NCBI GenBank assembly: GCA_900539655.1
Contig: UQCR01000010.1
Span: 27,199 to 91,198, forward strand
DNA length: 64,000 bases
Direction of reading: 5' to 3'
Source: an uncultured Robinsoniella sp.
Lineage (GTDB): Bacteria; Bacillota; Clostridia; Lachnospirales; Lachnospiraceae
The notes below the pieces were generated by a model, which ran no database searches, was not told the origin of the DNA, and saw nothing but the letters and a program-made list of their open reading frames with translations. Position 1 is the first letter of the stretch; each line of letters opens with the position of its first letter. The position numbers and the translations under genes were made by a program. Positions 34,954 to 44,180 of the stretch are shown here, one piece after another.

Positions 34954-36744
34954 CTAATGATCCATGGTATTATACGGAAATACAAAATAAACTTTTGTAA
35001 ATTTACCAATCTCACTTTCTATATAAATGCCATAATCTGTTCCATAGCACAATTTAATTCTTTCATCTGTTGCCTTTATGCCAAAATTCAATTTTTCTTT
35101 ACCCCACTCATCCTGATTAAAGACGTCCTTGATTTTTTCGCTGTCCATTCCAATTCCGCTGTCATAGACGCAGAGTATTACCCGTTCATTTTCCGTATAT
35201 GCCTGAACTTTTATATTCCAGTCATACTTTTTCCCTCTAAGTCCGTGCAGAACTGCATTTTCTACTATCGGCTGAAGGCACAGCTTCAAAATGTAACAGT
35301 TTTCCACTTCCTTCTGGCACTCAATCTCATAATGCAACTTGTTTGGATAACGGTATTTCAAAATGTTAAAATACCGTTCAATAATATTTAATTCCGTTTT
35401 CACGGGAATGACTTTATTTCCCTTACTTAAGACACCCCGATAAAAAAATGCCAGTTCTTTTACGACAAAAATAATATCATCCGTCTTATTAAGAGATGCC
35501 ATTCCACAGATACATTCCAGCGTATTGTATAAAAAATGTGGATTTAACTGAGATTGAATCAGAGCTAATTCATACTCCTTTTTCCGATTCTGTTCTTCCA
35601 GAAGATTCTTCATCAAATCATCATTTTTTTCCACCATTTTGCTGAATGCAGTAAACAGCTCTCCTATTTCGTCAGACCTGTCCTGACTGATCTTTATATC
35701 CCGTTTGCCTTCTCCGATCCGGATAATGATCTTCTTTAACCGGACAATGGGATCCGATATATATTTTGCAAGAAATGTTCCCATGAAAACCGTAAGAATG
35801 ATAAAAAAGCCACCCAGAAAAAGCAGAAATAACTGGAGCCGCCGGCTGTCCTTAATCACTTCTGCAACGGGAACAATGCCGACTATATTCCAACCCAGCT
35901 TTTTATACATTTTATTTGTTACCAGGTACTCCTGGTTATCCATGGTGATCTTGTGGTTCCCTTCTGACTGGCTGATCGCACTATAATATTCTTTATCCGA
36001 ATAATCTTTTCCCAATTCCTCATTATCTTTATACGAAACTACTTTTCCGGATTCATCCAGAATCACGTAGTGGCCGCTGTCTGCCAAATGAATGTTCTCA
36101 TACAATTCTGTAATTACGGATTCATCCACCATCAGCTCCACACACCCAACCACTTCAACAGTATTTTCGTTATAGATTTTCCGGTAGTAGGACACAACAC
36201 ATTTCCCAGCAGAAAGAGGCATGGATGTAAAATGATAATTTTCATTTAATTTCCATAAATAGCTTTCCTGCATACTGTAAAACTGTCTTACAAAATCGGT
36301 GTCTTCTTTTTTCTTGTCTGAGTCAATAAACTTATTGACAGAAAATGCTTCCCCGGTGTCATGATAAGTATGTATAATCAGATTACTGATACAATTGGAC
36401 TTTATGATATTCAGCAAGTATGCAAATACATCCTGTTTCACAGAATAATTGGCATTCTTCTGTCCTTCCAGCCATTTCTGCACATCTTTATTGGTCAATA
36501 CCAATACCGAATAGCTCTCAATATTCTGTGTCAGCAAATCCAATTTTTCTGAGATTACATTCAGGTTCTGATAGGAATTATCAATCATTTTTTCTACCAG
36601 CATATTATTGGAATACACTCCGGCAAGCAGAAGCATTACAAGAAGCATACCTGCCATGCAGGGAACCAGCAGTATAAAAATTTTCTTTTTAAGAGATATT
36701 CCATTAAATAATTTTCTCAGTAATCTCATCCCCACATTATGCAT
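34954..36744 (-). CDS. YesM-type sensor histidine kinase
   Basis: 596 residues: one membrane helix near residues 20-42, an extracellular dCache-like sensor, a second membrane helix at about 298-320 (LFLLFLGGFFIILTVFMGTF), HAMP, then the His_kinase domain with the acceptor His in QLNPHFLYNTLECI and an HATPase with DSGIGMD. The ATG at 36744 is chosen because AAGGGG lies 10 bases upstream; an ATG at 36729 is possible. It should sense a sugar outside the cell and phosphorylate the AraC-type regulator downstream. Confidence 0.93.
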   Translation of the reverse strand: MHNVGMRLLRKLFNGISLKKKIFILLVPCMAGMLLVMLLLAGVYSNNMLVEKMIDNSYQNLNVISEKLDLLTQNIESYSVLVLTNKDVQKWLEGQKNANYSVKQDVFAYLLNIIKSNCISNLIIHTYHDTGEAFSVNKFIDSDKKKEDTDFVRQFYSMQESYLWKLNENYHFTSMPLSAGKCVVSYYRKIYNENTVEVVGCVELMVDESVITELYENIHLADSGHYVILDESGKVVSYKDNEELGKDYSDKEYYSAISQSEGNHKITMDNQEYLVTNKMYKKLGWNIVGIVPVAEVIKDSRRLQLFLLFLGGFFIILTVFMGTFLAKYISDPIVRLKKIIIRIGEGKRDIKISQDRSDEIGELFTAFSKMVEKNDDLMKNLLEEQNRKKEYELALIQSQLNPHFLYNTLECICGMASLNKTDDIIFVVKELAFFYRGVLSKGNKVIPVKTELNIIERYFNILKYRYPNKLHYEIECQKEVENCYILKLCLQPIVENAVLHGLRGKKYDWNIKVQAYTENERVILCVYDSGIGMDSEKIKDVFNQDEWGKEKLNFGIKATDERIKLCYGTDYGIYIESEIGKFTKVYFVFPYNTMDH

Positions 36745-36756
36745 CTTCTTTATGCC

Positions 36757-36800
36757 CCTTCTGTTTTTACCTTCTGTTTTTACCTTCTGTTCTTACCTTC
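36757..36800. repeat. 13-bp tandem repeat, three copies, with ribosome-site-like core
   Basis: CTTCTGTTTTTAC occurs three times in a row (third copy with one change) between the permease stop and the kinase start. On the coding strand each copy reads GTAAAAACAGAAG, ending next to G, so AGAAGG appears three times upstream of the kinase ATG. Confidence 0.75.
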
Positions 36801-36814
36801 CGCATGGATCTTGG

Positions 36815-37639
36815 CTATCCCTTTACGCTGCCAGCCGATAATCCTGCGATCACTTTTTCCTGGAAGCACATAAAAATGATAATCATCGGAATAATTGCCA
36901 CAACCATTGCAGCCAAAGTTGCCCCTACATCTGTATTATACTGCGCAGAAAAGCTATTGACTACCTGTGTTATGGTTTGAAATTTCGGTTTCGAAATGAA
37001 TAGCGTTGCAAAGATAAGATCATTGTATATATTTACGAATGCCAGAATACCTGCGGTAGAGATCGCCGGGAGGGATAAAGGTACAATCATCCTGCGAAAA
37101 ATTCCAAACGTACCGCTTCCGTCAATGGTTGCGGCTTCATCAATTTCTTTAGAAATTCCCCGCATATACCCGGTAATCAGCAGAATAGACATAGGCAGAT
37201 TAAACGTGACATATATGGTAATCATCGTAATAGGATTGTTCTGCATCCCAAGTTTTCCAATCGTTCCTACCAGCGGAATAAAAGTTGCCTGTACTGGCAC
37301 CAGAATGCCCAGAATAAAATAAATATTTAATCCGGAGATAATCTTTCCCTTGAACCTTGACAGCACAAATCCTGCCATAAGTGCAATAACCATAATCAGA
37401 ATAACGGATATTATGGCATATGTAAAGGAATTGAATATACCCTTTAAGACTCCGGAACGCAGAATTGCTTTATCATAATTTTTAAAACTCCAAACCTCAG
37501 GAAGCTTAAAGGGACCCATATAGATCTCATTTGTATTTTTAAAAGATCCTAATATGACAACGATCAGCGGAATGATGTTCATACATGCCCACAATATTGC
37601 CAGTATATAGAGAATTTTCTTTTTGATTTTTGCTTTCAT
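36815..37639 (-). CDS. Sugar ABC transporter permease (CUT1, MalG-like)
   Basis: 274 residues with six membrane helices. The EAA loop that docks the ATPase reads EIDEAATIDGSGTFGIF, followed by RRMIVPLSLPAI. The start at 37639 follows GGAGGAG by 6 bases; upstream in-frame codons overlap the previous gene. Works with the permease at 37653 and the binding protein at 38580. No ATPase gene is present, so a shared MsmK-type ATPase elsewhere is expected. Confidence 0.93.
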   Translation of the reverse strand: MKAKIKKKILYILAILWACMNIIPLIVVILGSFKNTNEIYMGPFKLPEVWSFKNYDKAILRSGVLKGIFNSFTYAIISVILIMVIALMAGFVLSRFKGKIISGLNIYFILGILVPVQATFIPLVGTIGKLGMQNNPITMITIYVTFNLPMSILLITGYMRGISKEIDEAATIDGSGTFGIFRRMIVPLSLPAISTAGILAFVNIYNDLIFATLFISKPKFQTITQVVNSFSAQYNTDVGATLAAMVVAIIPMIIIFMCFQEKVIAGLSAGSVKG

Positions 37640-37652
37640 TGCCTCTCCTCCT

Positions 37653-38525
37653 CTATTCTTTTGCAACCAGATATTTATTGGCAATCAGGCTCCCAACCAG
37701 TCCTACTACCAGAATAAATGTAGCGATGGTAGCGCCGTAGCCAAATTTTCCATAGGAGAAAGTCTGCAGATACATATTAACTGCCGGTACCTGGGTGGCT
37801 TCATTGGGACCTCCCTTAGTCATAACAAATACCAGATCGAAGGTCTTCAGTGTTCCGGTAATCATAAGAATCACATATACTTTTAAACTTTCTTTCATCA
37901 TAGGCAATGTTATATAGAGAACTTTTTTTATTCCAGTTGCTCCGTCCAACTCACCTGATTCATATAACTCTTCCGGAATAGCGGTCATACCCGCTGAGAA
38001 AATAACCATGTTTAAACCGATATATACCCATGCACTAACCAGTACCACGGAGTACATTGCAATGTTGGGATTACCCAGAAAATCCATATTAAAATCGGGA
38101 TTAAAAATCCGTATCACATCATTAATTAAACCCCAGTTGGGATTTAAAATAAATTTCCACATAATGGCTACCGCTGTCATGGGAATAATGACCGGTAGGA
38201 AAAATGCAAACTTAAAACCACGCAGCCCACGTATCTTTTTTGAAATGAACATAGCCAGCAAAAAAGCAATCGGTCCCTGAATCAAAACGCCCTGAATCAG
38301 ATAAATAACCATATTCCGGATACAGATCCAGAATACACGGTCGCTGAACATACGTTTATAGTTGCTAAAACCCACAAACTCCTTCGGTGTCTGCCAAATG
38401 CCGTTCCATTCCACAAATGACAGATATACGGTCTGAATGATTGGCGTAAAAAACATAAATGCAATCAATAAAAATGCCGGAAGTATCATTAAAAACGGCA
38501 CATAATATTTTTTGATCCATTTCAC
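37653..38525 (-). CDS. Sugar ABC transporter permease (CUT1, MalF/LacF-like)
   Basis: 290 residues, six membrane helices, EAA loop ELYESGELDGATGIKKVLYI followed by TLPMM. The likely start is GTG at 38525 (VKWIKKYYVPF), placed 7 bases after a GGGGGG ribosome site; the frame is open to 38549 without support there. 13 bases separate it from the second permease. Confidence 0.92.
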   Translation of the reverse strand: MKWIKKYYVPFLMILPAFLLIAFMFFTPIIQTVYLSFVEWNGIWQTPKEFVGFSNYKRMFSDRVFWICIRNMVIYLIQGVLIQGPIAFLLAMFISKKIRGLRGFKFAFFLPVIIPMTAVAIMWKFILNPNWGLINDVIRIFNPDFNMDFLGNPNIAMYSVVLVSAWVYIGLNMVIFSAGMTAIPEELYESGELDGATGIKKVLYITLPMMKESLKVYVILMITGTLKTFDLVFVMTKGGPNEATQVPAVNMYLQTFSYGKFGYGATIATFILVVGLVGSLIANKYLVAKE

Positions 38526-38579
38526 GGTAAATCCCCCCTTTGTATACACGGACAGACCCTGATCTGTCCGTGCTTTTAT

Positions 38580-40014
38580 TTAATTATGACTGTCTATTTC
38601 ATCCTGAACCTCTTTCATCGCTGCTTCCGGCGAATTACCGGCAACCATACCAGCCAGAGAATTCCTGAGCCTGTCCTGCAAAGAAGCAATTGTGCTGTAC
38701 TGGTCAATCTCCTGCATTAATCCCGTCGCTGTATTATTAATCAAATCGATACAATTTTTTGTTAAATAGTTCATCTCCTCCGGTGGTGTTGCACTCTTTA
38801 TTGCAAAGATCTGGGTGGGATCTGCTTTCCATATTTCAGTAACCACATCCGGCGAAGTCAGATATTTTACCAGTTTCACAGTAGCTGCAGTGGTTGCTTC
38901 ATCTTTTTTCGCGATAGAAAGCCCTTCATTTGGTCCTCCCATAGAGCCGCCCTTTAAATCCATCTTGTCATCAAATGCAGGAAACCATACTACATCTACT
39001 CCTTTTCTTTCCAGAAGTTCCGGATTGTTTTCCAAAATGTTAGTGGGCTGCCAGGTTCCAATGGCAATCATAGGTGATTTCTCTGTGGAAAATAGCGCCT
39101 GTTCAGTTGCAGAATCCAGAGATGCGATATTTTCACCAAAATAACCTTTGTCCTGCCAGGATTTCATCAGATTAACCAATTCCAGCATTTTATCCCCGGT
39201 ATATTTTTCTTTGCCGTTTGCCAGATCATAAATATAGTCTTCGCCATATTTTCTCATAACCAGACCGGAAAGCAGATGTGCAAACCGCCAGCCTTCACCT
39301 GACATTGGAACCGGTGTAATACCTTCTTCCAGGAATTTGTCGCAAACTGCTTCAAACTCTGAAATTGTCTCCGGATATTTCAGGCCTCTGGACTCAAACA
39401 TATCCTTATTACAATATAAAACCGTGGCAAAGTCTGTAAATGGAACTCCATAAATACCTTCCTTTGTCTGATATTCCCACATGCTGAACAGGTCTAAAAA
39501 GTTATCCTTCCATTCTTTATCCTGTTCAAACTCAGCGGTCAGGTCATACAGGACATCACTTTCCACATAAGAATAAATGGTACTGCCGCCGTAGTTTTGG
39601 AATAATTCGTACATGTCGCCTGTAGCTGCCGCAGTTTTCATTTTTTCATAAAACTGTGTATCGTCCGCCCCTGCTACAGCATCATATTCGATCTCTACAT
39701 TTGGGTTTGCTTCCATAAAATCCTGGCATGCTTTATAAATTGCTGCTCCCAGAACCGTATCCTCCGCCCAGCGGTTCAGAAATTTGATTTTAACCGGCTC
39801 CCCATCACCTGCCGGCTGCGCTTCTCCTGTATCTTTTGCCAACTCTGTACCTGCAGCTGTGGCCTCCTGTGTACCCTTGGTATCCTCATTCGACTTCTCT
39901 CCTGAATCTCCTGAACATCCTGCGAGGGATGCAGACAACATCGAATATGCACCCGGCGGGGGCTAAAACCAACACCCTAACCGCCAATAAAATACTTATG
40001 ATTCTCTTTTTCAT
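38580..40014 (-). pseudogene. Sugar ABC transporter binding lipoprotein, signal-peptide frame broken
   Basis: Family 1 extracellular sugar-binding protein. The body (residues of the frame from 39941) has the fold's typical pieces: IKFLNRWAEDTVLGAAIYKA, GIYGVPFTDFATVLYCNKDM, and GGSMGGPNEGLSIAKK. An ATG at 40014 with AGGAGG 7 bases upstream starts a signal peptide, MKKRIISILLAVRVLVLAPAG, in another frame; the two join if one base is removed from the G5 run at 39958-39962, giving a lipoprotein signal ending SLAGC. As written, the gene is frameshifted. The alternative start at 39941 has no ribosome site and too short a signal. It may be real decay or a sequencing error. Confidence 0.7.
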
Positions 40015-40443
40015 CCTAAATCCTCCTATTTCGGTTCTTCGTATATTTTTTCACATTAGCGCTAACTGATAATATTATTTTAGCAATTATGCATAGTGCA
40101 GTCTATGAAATATATTTACCTTACCGTTAATATTTTTACTTAATTATATTTTAGCTATATATTTTCAGTATATTTTACTCACCCAATTACTGACTATCTT
40201 TTCAAAACTTCTTAATAGTAAGTAATAGTAAGCTATCTTTTATCCAATAAAAATATACATTGTCAGATAAATAAAACGACTAAAAAGACAGTGACTTTAT
40301 CTTCCCAGGATGCTAAACTATAATCATCAACATGAAAATATGTATCTGCCTCTTCATTTGGTTTTGACTTAAAAATAAACGGCATACCCACGAAAAGCCA
40401 GAAACAAACTATAAAAAAACAGGAAAAAGGAGACGTACTCTCT
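40015..40443. other. Divergent regulatory region between binding protein and AraC gene
   Basis: About 430 AT-rich bases without a gene. A 10-bp palindrome TTAGCGCTAA lies at 40056-40065, about 40 bases before the binding-protein start, where a repressor could act. Short AGTAAGTAATAGTAAG repeats occur near 40218-40235. Promoters for both sides should lie here. Confidence 0.45.
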
Positions 40444-41196
40444 ATGACGAATGATTTCACACTGTTGCAGAGCGACTACACGATTTGTTCGGAAAACTGG
40501 GGAATGATAGATGAAAATGCTTTATTTTACCGTATGTACTACATCTGCGGCGGAGAAGCATACCTAAAAAAAGCTGACCAGATGATACGGCTGGAACCTG
40601 GATATTTCTATATACTGCCTTTAATGAAACCCTATACACTCTGGCATATCAAAGAGGATCCCCTTCAGGTTCTCTGGTTCCATATTCAGATAAAAATGGA
40701 TTTCTATATTGATCTGGGTATTGCAAAAATAATAGAAGATACACCTATGTATTTTATATTAAATAGTTTGCGGTCCCTTATGGGAACTTCACGCTATCAT
40801 ACGGAGAGAGAACAGCTCTTCGACATATTTCTTACCCTGCTCAACGAAGAGATTCCGCTGCAAAAAACTGACCATCCTGTTATGAAGGGTGTGCTGGATT
40901 ATATTGATGCCCACATTACCCAGCACATCACTGTGCGTGATCTTGCAGCATATGCGGGAATGGAGCGTTCTTATTTTTCCCGGAAATTTAAAGCTGCTTT
41001 TCAAATGTCACCCAACCAGTATCTCTATGCTGCACGCTTAAACCAGGCAGCCAATGCCCTGGCTCAGGGGGCTACCGTGTCGGAGGCCTGCCGGATTGCG
41101 GACTACGCTGATGAAAAGTCTTTTTCCAGAGCCTTTCACAGCTATATGGACATTCCGCCCAGCATATATCGTAAAAGTCACATCGTGCAACCTTAA
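40444..41196 (+). CDS. AraC family transcriptional regulator
   Basis: 250 residues: N-terminal cupin-like sensor (LFYRMYYICGGEAYLKKADQ, then LEPGYFYILPLMKPYTLWH) and two HTH motifs near the end (HITVRDLAAYAGMERSYFSR, ATVSEACRIADYADEKSFSR). It sits divergent from the sugar importer operon and 75 bases before the UroD-like gene. It probably controls one or both. The AAGGAG upstream is about 12 bases from the ATG, a little far. Confidence 0.9.
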   Translation: MTNDFTLLQSDYTICSENWGMIDENALFYRMYYICGGEAYLKKADQMIRLEPGYFYILPLMKPYTLWHIKEDPLQVLWFHIQIKMDFYIDLGIAKIIEDTPMYFILNSLRSLMGTSRYHTEREQLFDIFLTLLNEEIPLQKTDHPVMKGVLDYIDAHITQHITVRDLAAYAGMERSYFSRKFKAAFQMSPNQYLYAARLNQAANALAQGATVSEACRIADYADEKSFSRAFHSYMDIPPSIYRKSHIVQP

Positions 41197-41271
41197 AGTC
41201 ACACCGTAATGTTGTGGCTTTGTTCTTTTCATGATAACCTTTAGAAAAGAACAACACCGGGAGGTATGGAT

Positions 41272-42564
41272 ATGAGACAGGACGAAACAAATGCAAGAAG
41301 TAACAGGATTTTATTTTCAGACAAGGACCAAGAAATTCTGCGCACCCTTGGACACCGGATTGCAGAAATATCTGCAGACAGGATAAATGAAATAAATGCC
41401 AGAAACTGGACTTTATTGAATGACAAAAAGTCTGTAAAACCAATGGTCTGGATTAATGAAGTACCATGGCATGAATTAAATGTAAATGATGAATTAACGC
41501 TGAGATGCCAACAGCCCTGGGCCAGATCACTAGAAGATGAAATGAAAAAAACAATTTACCAGTGGAATCATTTCCGGGGAGATATGGTAGTGAATCCTTA
41601 TATGGAATCACCACTAGCCATTACTTCTACCGGTTTTGGAATTGAAGAAGATGCGGCCTGTGTAGCCACCGACCAGGCTAATGATGTAGTATCGAGGCAT
41701 TTTAAAATCCAGATCACGGAACCGGAAGATATTGACAAGATTAAAATGCCCGTTATTGCCCATGATATAGCAAAAACGGAGGAAACATTTGCAGCCATGA
41801 ACGAAATATTCTCCGGCATTCTTCCCGTGAAAAAAGTGGGGAGAAAGCATATCTGGTACACGCCCTGGGACTATCTGGTCCGGTGGTGGGGGGTTCAGGA
41901 GGCAATTTTGGATCTGATTCTGCGCCCGGATATGGTCCATGACATTTATGAACGTATGGTTCAGGCGTGGATGAGGGAAATGGACCAGCTGGAAACTCTG
42001 AATCTGTTGTCACTGGATAATAACAATACCAGAATCGGATCCGGGGGATACGGCTATACAACGGAACTGCCGGGCACAGAATATGATTCTTCCCATGTAA
42101 TGGCTAAAAATATGTGGGGCTGTTCCAACGCACAGATCTTCTCTACCGTTTCACCTGAGATGCACTGGGAATTCGCTGTAGAACACGACTTGAAATGGCT
42201 GGAACGCTTTGGGCTGACCTATTACGGCTGTTGTGAACCTTTAGATATTAAGATGGATGTTCTGCGCCGTATTCCCAATCTGCGAAAAGTCTCAGCATCA
42301 CCCTGGAATAACAGTGCAAAAATAATTGATGCCATTGGTTCTGACTATGTAATCAGCCGAAAGCCCAATCCGGTAATTGTAGCGGGAAATACATTTGATC
42401 AGTGCCAGGCTGAAAAAGATCTGCGGGAATTTATGGATCTGACCGATAAAAGCTGCCATGTGGAATTGATTTTCAAAGATATTTCCACCGTAAGATACGA
42501 CCCCAGGAGACTTTGGGAATGGGAAAAGACTGCCATGCGCGTCGCGGAGGACTATACCCGGTAA
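41272..42564 (+). CDS. Uroporphyrinogen decarboxylase-like protein
   Basis: 430 residues of the UroD/MtaA-like superfamily, whose members include cobamide methyltransferases as well as heme enzymes. Visible are TPWDYLVRWWGVQEAILDLI, a central barrel, FGLTYYGCCEPLDIKMDVLR and RKPNPVIVAGNTF. The Cys pair in YYGCCEP and nearby acidic residues could bind zinc, as in methyltransferase members; there is no heme-pathway gene nearby. Similar genes are often found beside Lachnospiraceae sugar loci and have unknown roles. The start at 41272 has GGGAGG 7 bases upstream; the ATG at 41266 is too close to it. A 10-bp inverted repeat (TTGTTCTTTT/AAAAGAACAA) lies just before the ribosome site. Confidence 0.75.
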   Translation: MRQDETNARSNRILFSDKDQEILRTLGHRIAEISADRINEINARNWTLLNDKKSVKPMVWINEVPWHELNVNDELTLRCQQPWARSLEDEMKKTIYQWNHFRGDMVVNPYMESPLAITSTGFGIEEDAACVATDQANDVVSRHFKIQITEPEDIDKIKMPVIAHDIAKTEETFAAMNEIFSGILPVKKVGRKHIWYTPWDYLVRWWGVQEAILDLILRPDMVHDIYERMVQAWMREMDQLETLNLLSLDNNNTRIGSGGYGYTTELPGTEYDSSHVMAKNMWGCSNAQIFSTVSPEMHWEFAVEHDLKWLERFGLTYYGCCEPLDIKMDVLRRIPNLRKVSASPWNNSAKIIDAIGSDYVISRKPNPVIVAGNTFDQCQAEKDLREFMDLTDKSCHVELIFKDISTVRYDPRRLWEWEKTAMRVAEDYTR

Positions 42565-42609
42565 AACAAAAAAGCATGGGATTTGTATTTTTATTCAAAT
42601 ACAAATCCC
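42564..42609 (-). terminator. Terminator of the sulfatase operon
   Basis: GGGATTTGTATTT (42578-42590) pairs perfectly with AAATACAAATCCC (42597-42609). On the minus strand the stem is followed by a T-rich run (TTTTTTGTTTT), 15 bases after the sulfatase stop. It may also stop the convergent UroD transcript. Confidence 0.85.
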
Positions 42610-42623
42610 TGCTGTAAAAGGTC

Positions 42624-44150
42624 TCACTTACTATTATAATCCTGTCCTTCCGAATACATCTGCAATTGCTTATCATCCGGTTCTGTCATCCAGAGTATGG
42701 TTTCCCATATTTCCTGTCCATCATTTTTCTGTGGGACTCCCGGAGTGCTTCTTCCCTTTAGAATATATTCTTTTAACTGATCCCGCAGTTCTTTTGCAAG
42801 CCCGGGATACTGCTCTATCACATTTTCCCGTTCCCCAATATCCTTTGACAGATCATATAATTGGAATCTGGGAAGATTTTGATCCTCTTCTCCCGGTTTT
42901 GGAGCTGACCAGCCACCGGAACCGGGACACATTTCCAGTTTCATCATCCCCTTTCGTATAGAAAGGGAACCGTCGATACTCTGATGTACGATGTCTCTGC
43001 GGACTTCCGGCGCCTTTACATCTTTCCAGAGTGGCAGATTGCTGACACTGTCTTCTCCTGCATTTTCCGGCAGGGAATAATCAAAGTATTCAGCCAGCGT
43101 GGCCATCAGATCGCTCAGGCAGACAATCCTGTCGCAAATGCCTCCCTGGGGCATCATATCCGGCCAATGCACAATCAGAGGCACTCTGTGACCCCCTTCA
43201 TAAATATCCGCCTTAGTTCCCCGGAATACATAGCTGGGATTGTGACCAGCTGCTTTTAACTCTTCGTAATCAGCCATAGGGGAGCACCCGTTATCTGAGG
43301 TATAAATAATAACCGTATCTTCTAAAATCCCCAGTTCTTCCAGCTTCTTCGTAATTCTTCCCGCTATGTCATCGCAGTGTAATACGAAATCTCCGTATGT
43401 ATTCGTTCCTGATTTACCCAAAAATTGTTTAGCCGGAAGAATAGGCGTATGAGGTGCAGGCATGGGAAAGTATATAAAAAACGGAGTTTCTTTATACTCT
43501 TCTATTTTTCTCAACACTTTGTCCGTAAGTTCATCCAGAACATTTTCATGCACAAATCCAGGTGCGGTGGGTCCTTTTCTCCAGAATTTCTTGCCTGTAT
43601 TTTGAGTTTCATGATCGGGTCTTTCCGTAAAATGGTCATTTTCAATGTAGGTATAAGGCGGCATATCCAAAGATCCGCTGATCCCAAAATAATAATCAAA
43701 CCCGTGCTCCACCGGGGATGCCTTTATTTTCCCATCGTAATCCACTCCGTCACTTGCCTCAAATTCTTGCTCTTCCCTGAAATTTTCATATTTGGCAAAA
43801 TCCATTCCCAGATGCCACTTTCCAATCATTGCCGTTTGGTATCCTTCTTCTTTTAAAAGATTCGCCACCGTCATGCGGCCCCGCTCCAGAAGAGGTGCGG
43901 AATATCCTCCCACAACATATGATTTCAGACGGGAACGCCAGTTATAGCGTCCCGTTAAAATACTGTATCTGGATGGAGTGCAGACTGCAGAAGATGCATG
44001 GGCATCTGTAAAACGTATTCCCTGTTCACACAGCCTGTCTAAGTTTGGTGTCTGAAAAGGACAATTTTCGTTGTAAGCCGAGATATCGCCATAGCCCATA
44101 TCATCCGCCAGGATATATATAATATTTGGCCGTTTCTTTTGGTTGTCCAT
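42624..44150 (-). CDS. Cysteine-type sulfatase
   Basis: 508 residues, arylsulfatase family. Metal-binding Asp16-Asp17 in IIYILADDMGYGD and the signature AVCTPSRYSILTGRY with Cys57, the residue that becomes formylglycine, are intact; DNGCSPMADY and GKWHLGMDF are further active-site pieces. No signal peptide, so it removes sulfate from imported sugars. Its maturase (anSME type) must be encoded elsewhere, as none is in the window. Last gene of the operon with a sugar importer, 30 bases after the binding protein, which suggests a sulfated oligosaccharide substrate. Confidence 0.94.
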   Translation of the reverse strand: MDNQKKRPNIIYILADDMGYGDISAYNENCPFQTPNLDRLCEQGIRFTDAHASSAVCTPSRYSILTGRYNWRSRLKSYVVGGYSAPLLERGRMTVANLLKEEGYQTAMIGKWHLGMDFAKYENFREEQEFEASDGVDYDGKIKASPVEHGFDYYFGISGSLDMPPYTYIENDHFTERPDHETQNTGKKFWRKGPTAPGFVHENVLDELTDKVLRKIEEYKETPFFIYFPMPAPHTPILPAKQFLGKSGTNTYGDFVLHCDDIAGRITKKLEELGILEDTVIIYTSDNGCSPMADYEELKAAGHNPSYVFRGTKADIYEGGHRVPLIVHWPDMMPQGGICDRIVCLSDLMATLAEYFDYSLPENAGEDSVSNLPLWKDVKAPEVRRDIVHQSIDGSLSIRKGMMKLEMCPGSGGWSAPKPGEEDQNLPRFQLYDLSKDIGERENVIEQYPGLAKELRDQLKEYILKGRSTPGVPQKNDGQEIWETILWMTEPDDKQLQMYSEGQDYNSK

Positions 44151-44180
44151 CCTGCTCTCTCCTTTTCTCTGTAATGACAG

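Noticed and set aside
39941..39961. True start of the binding protein at the ATG at 39941
   Set aside because: It leaves a signal peptide of only about eight residues and has no ribosome site, whereas the ATG at 40014 has both a good site and a normal signal start in another frame.
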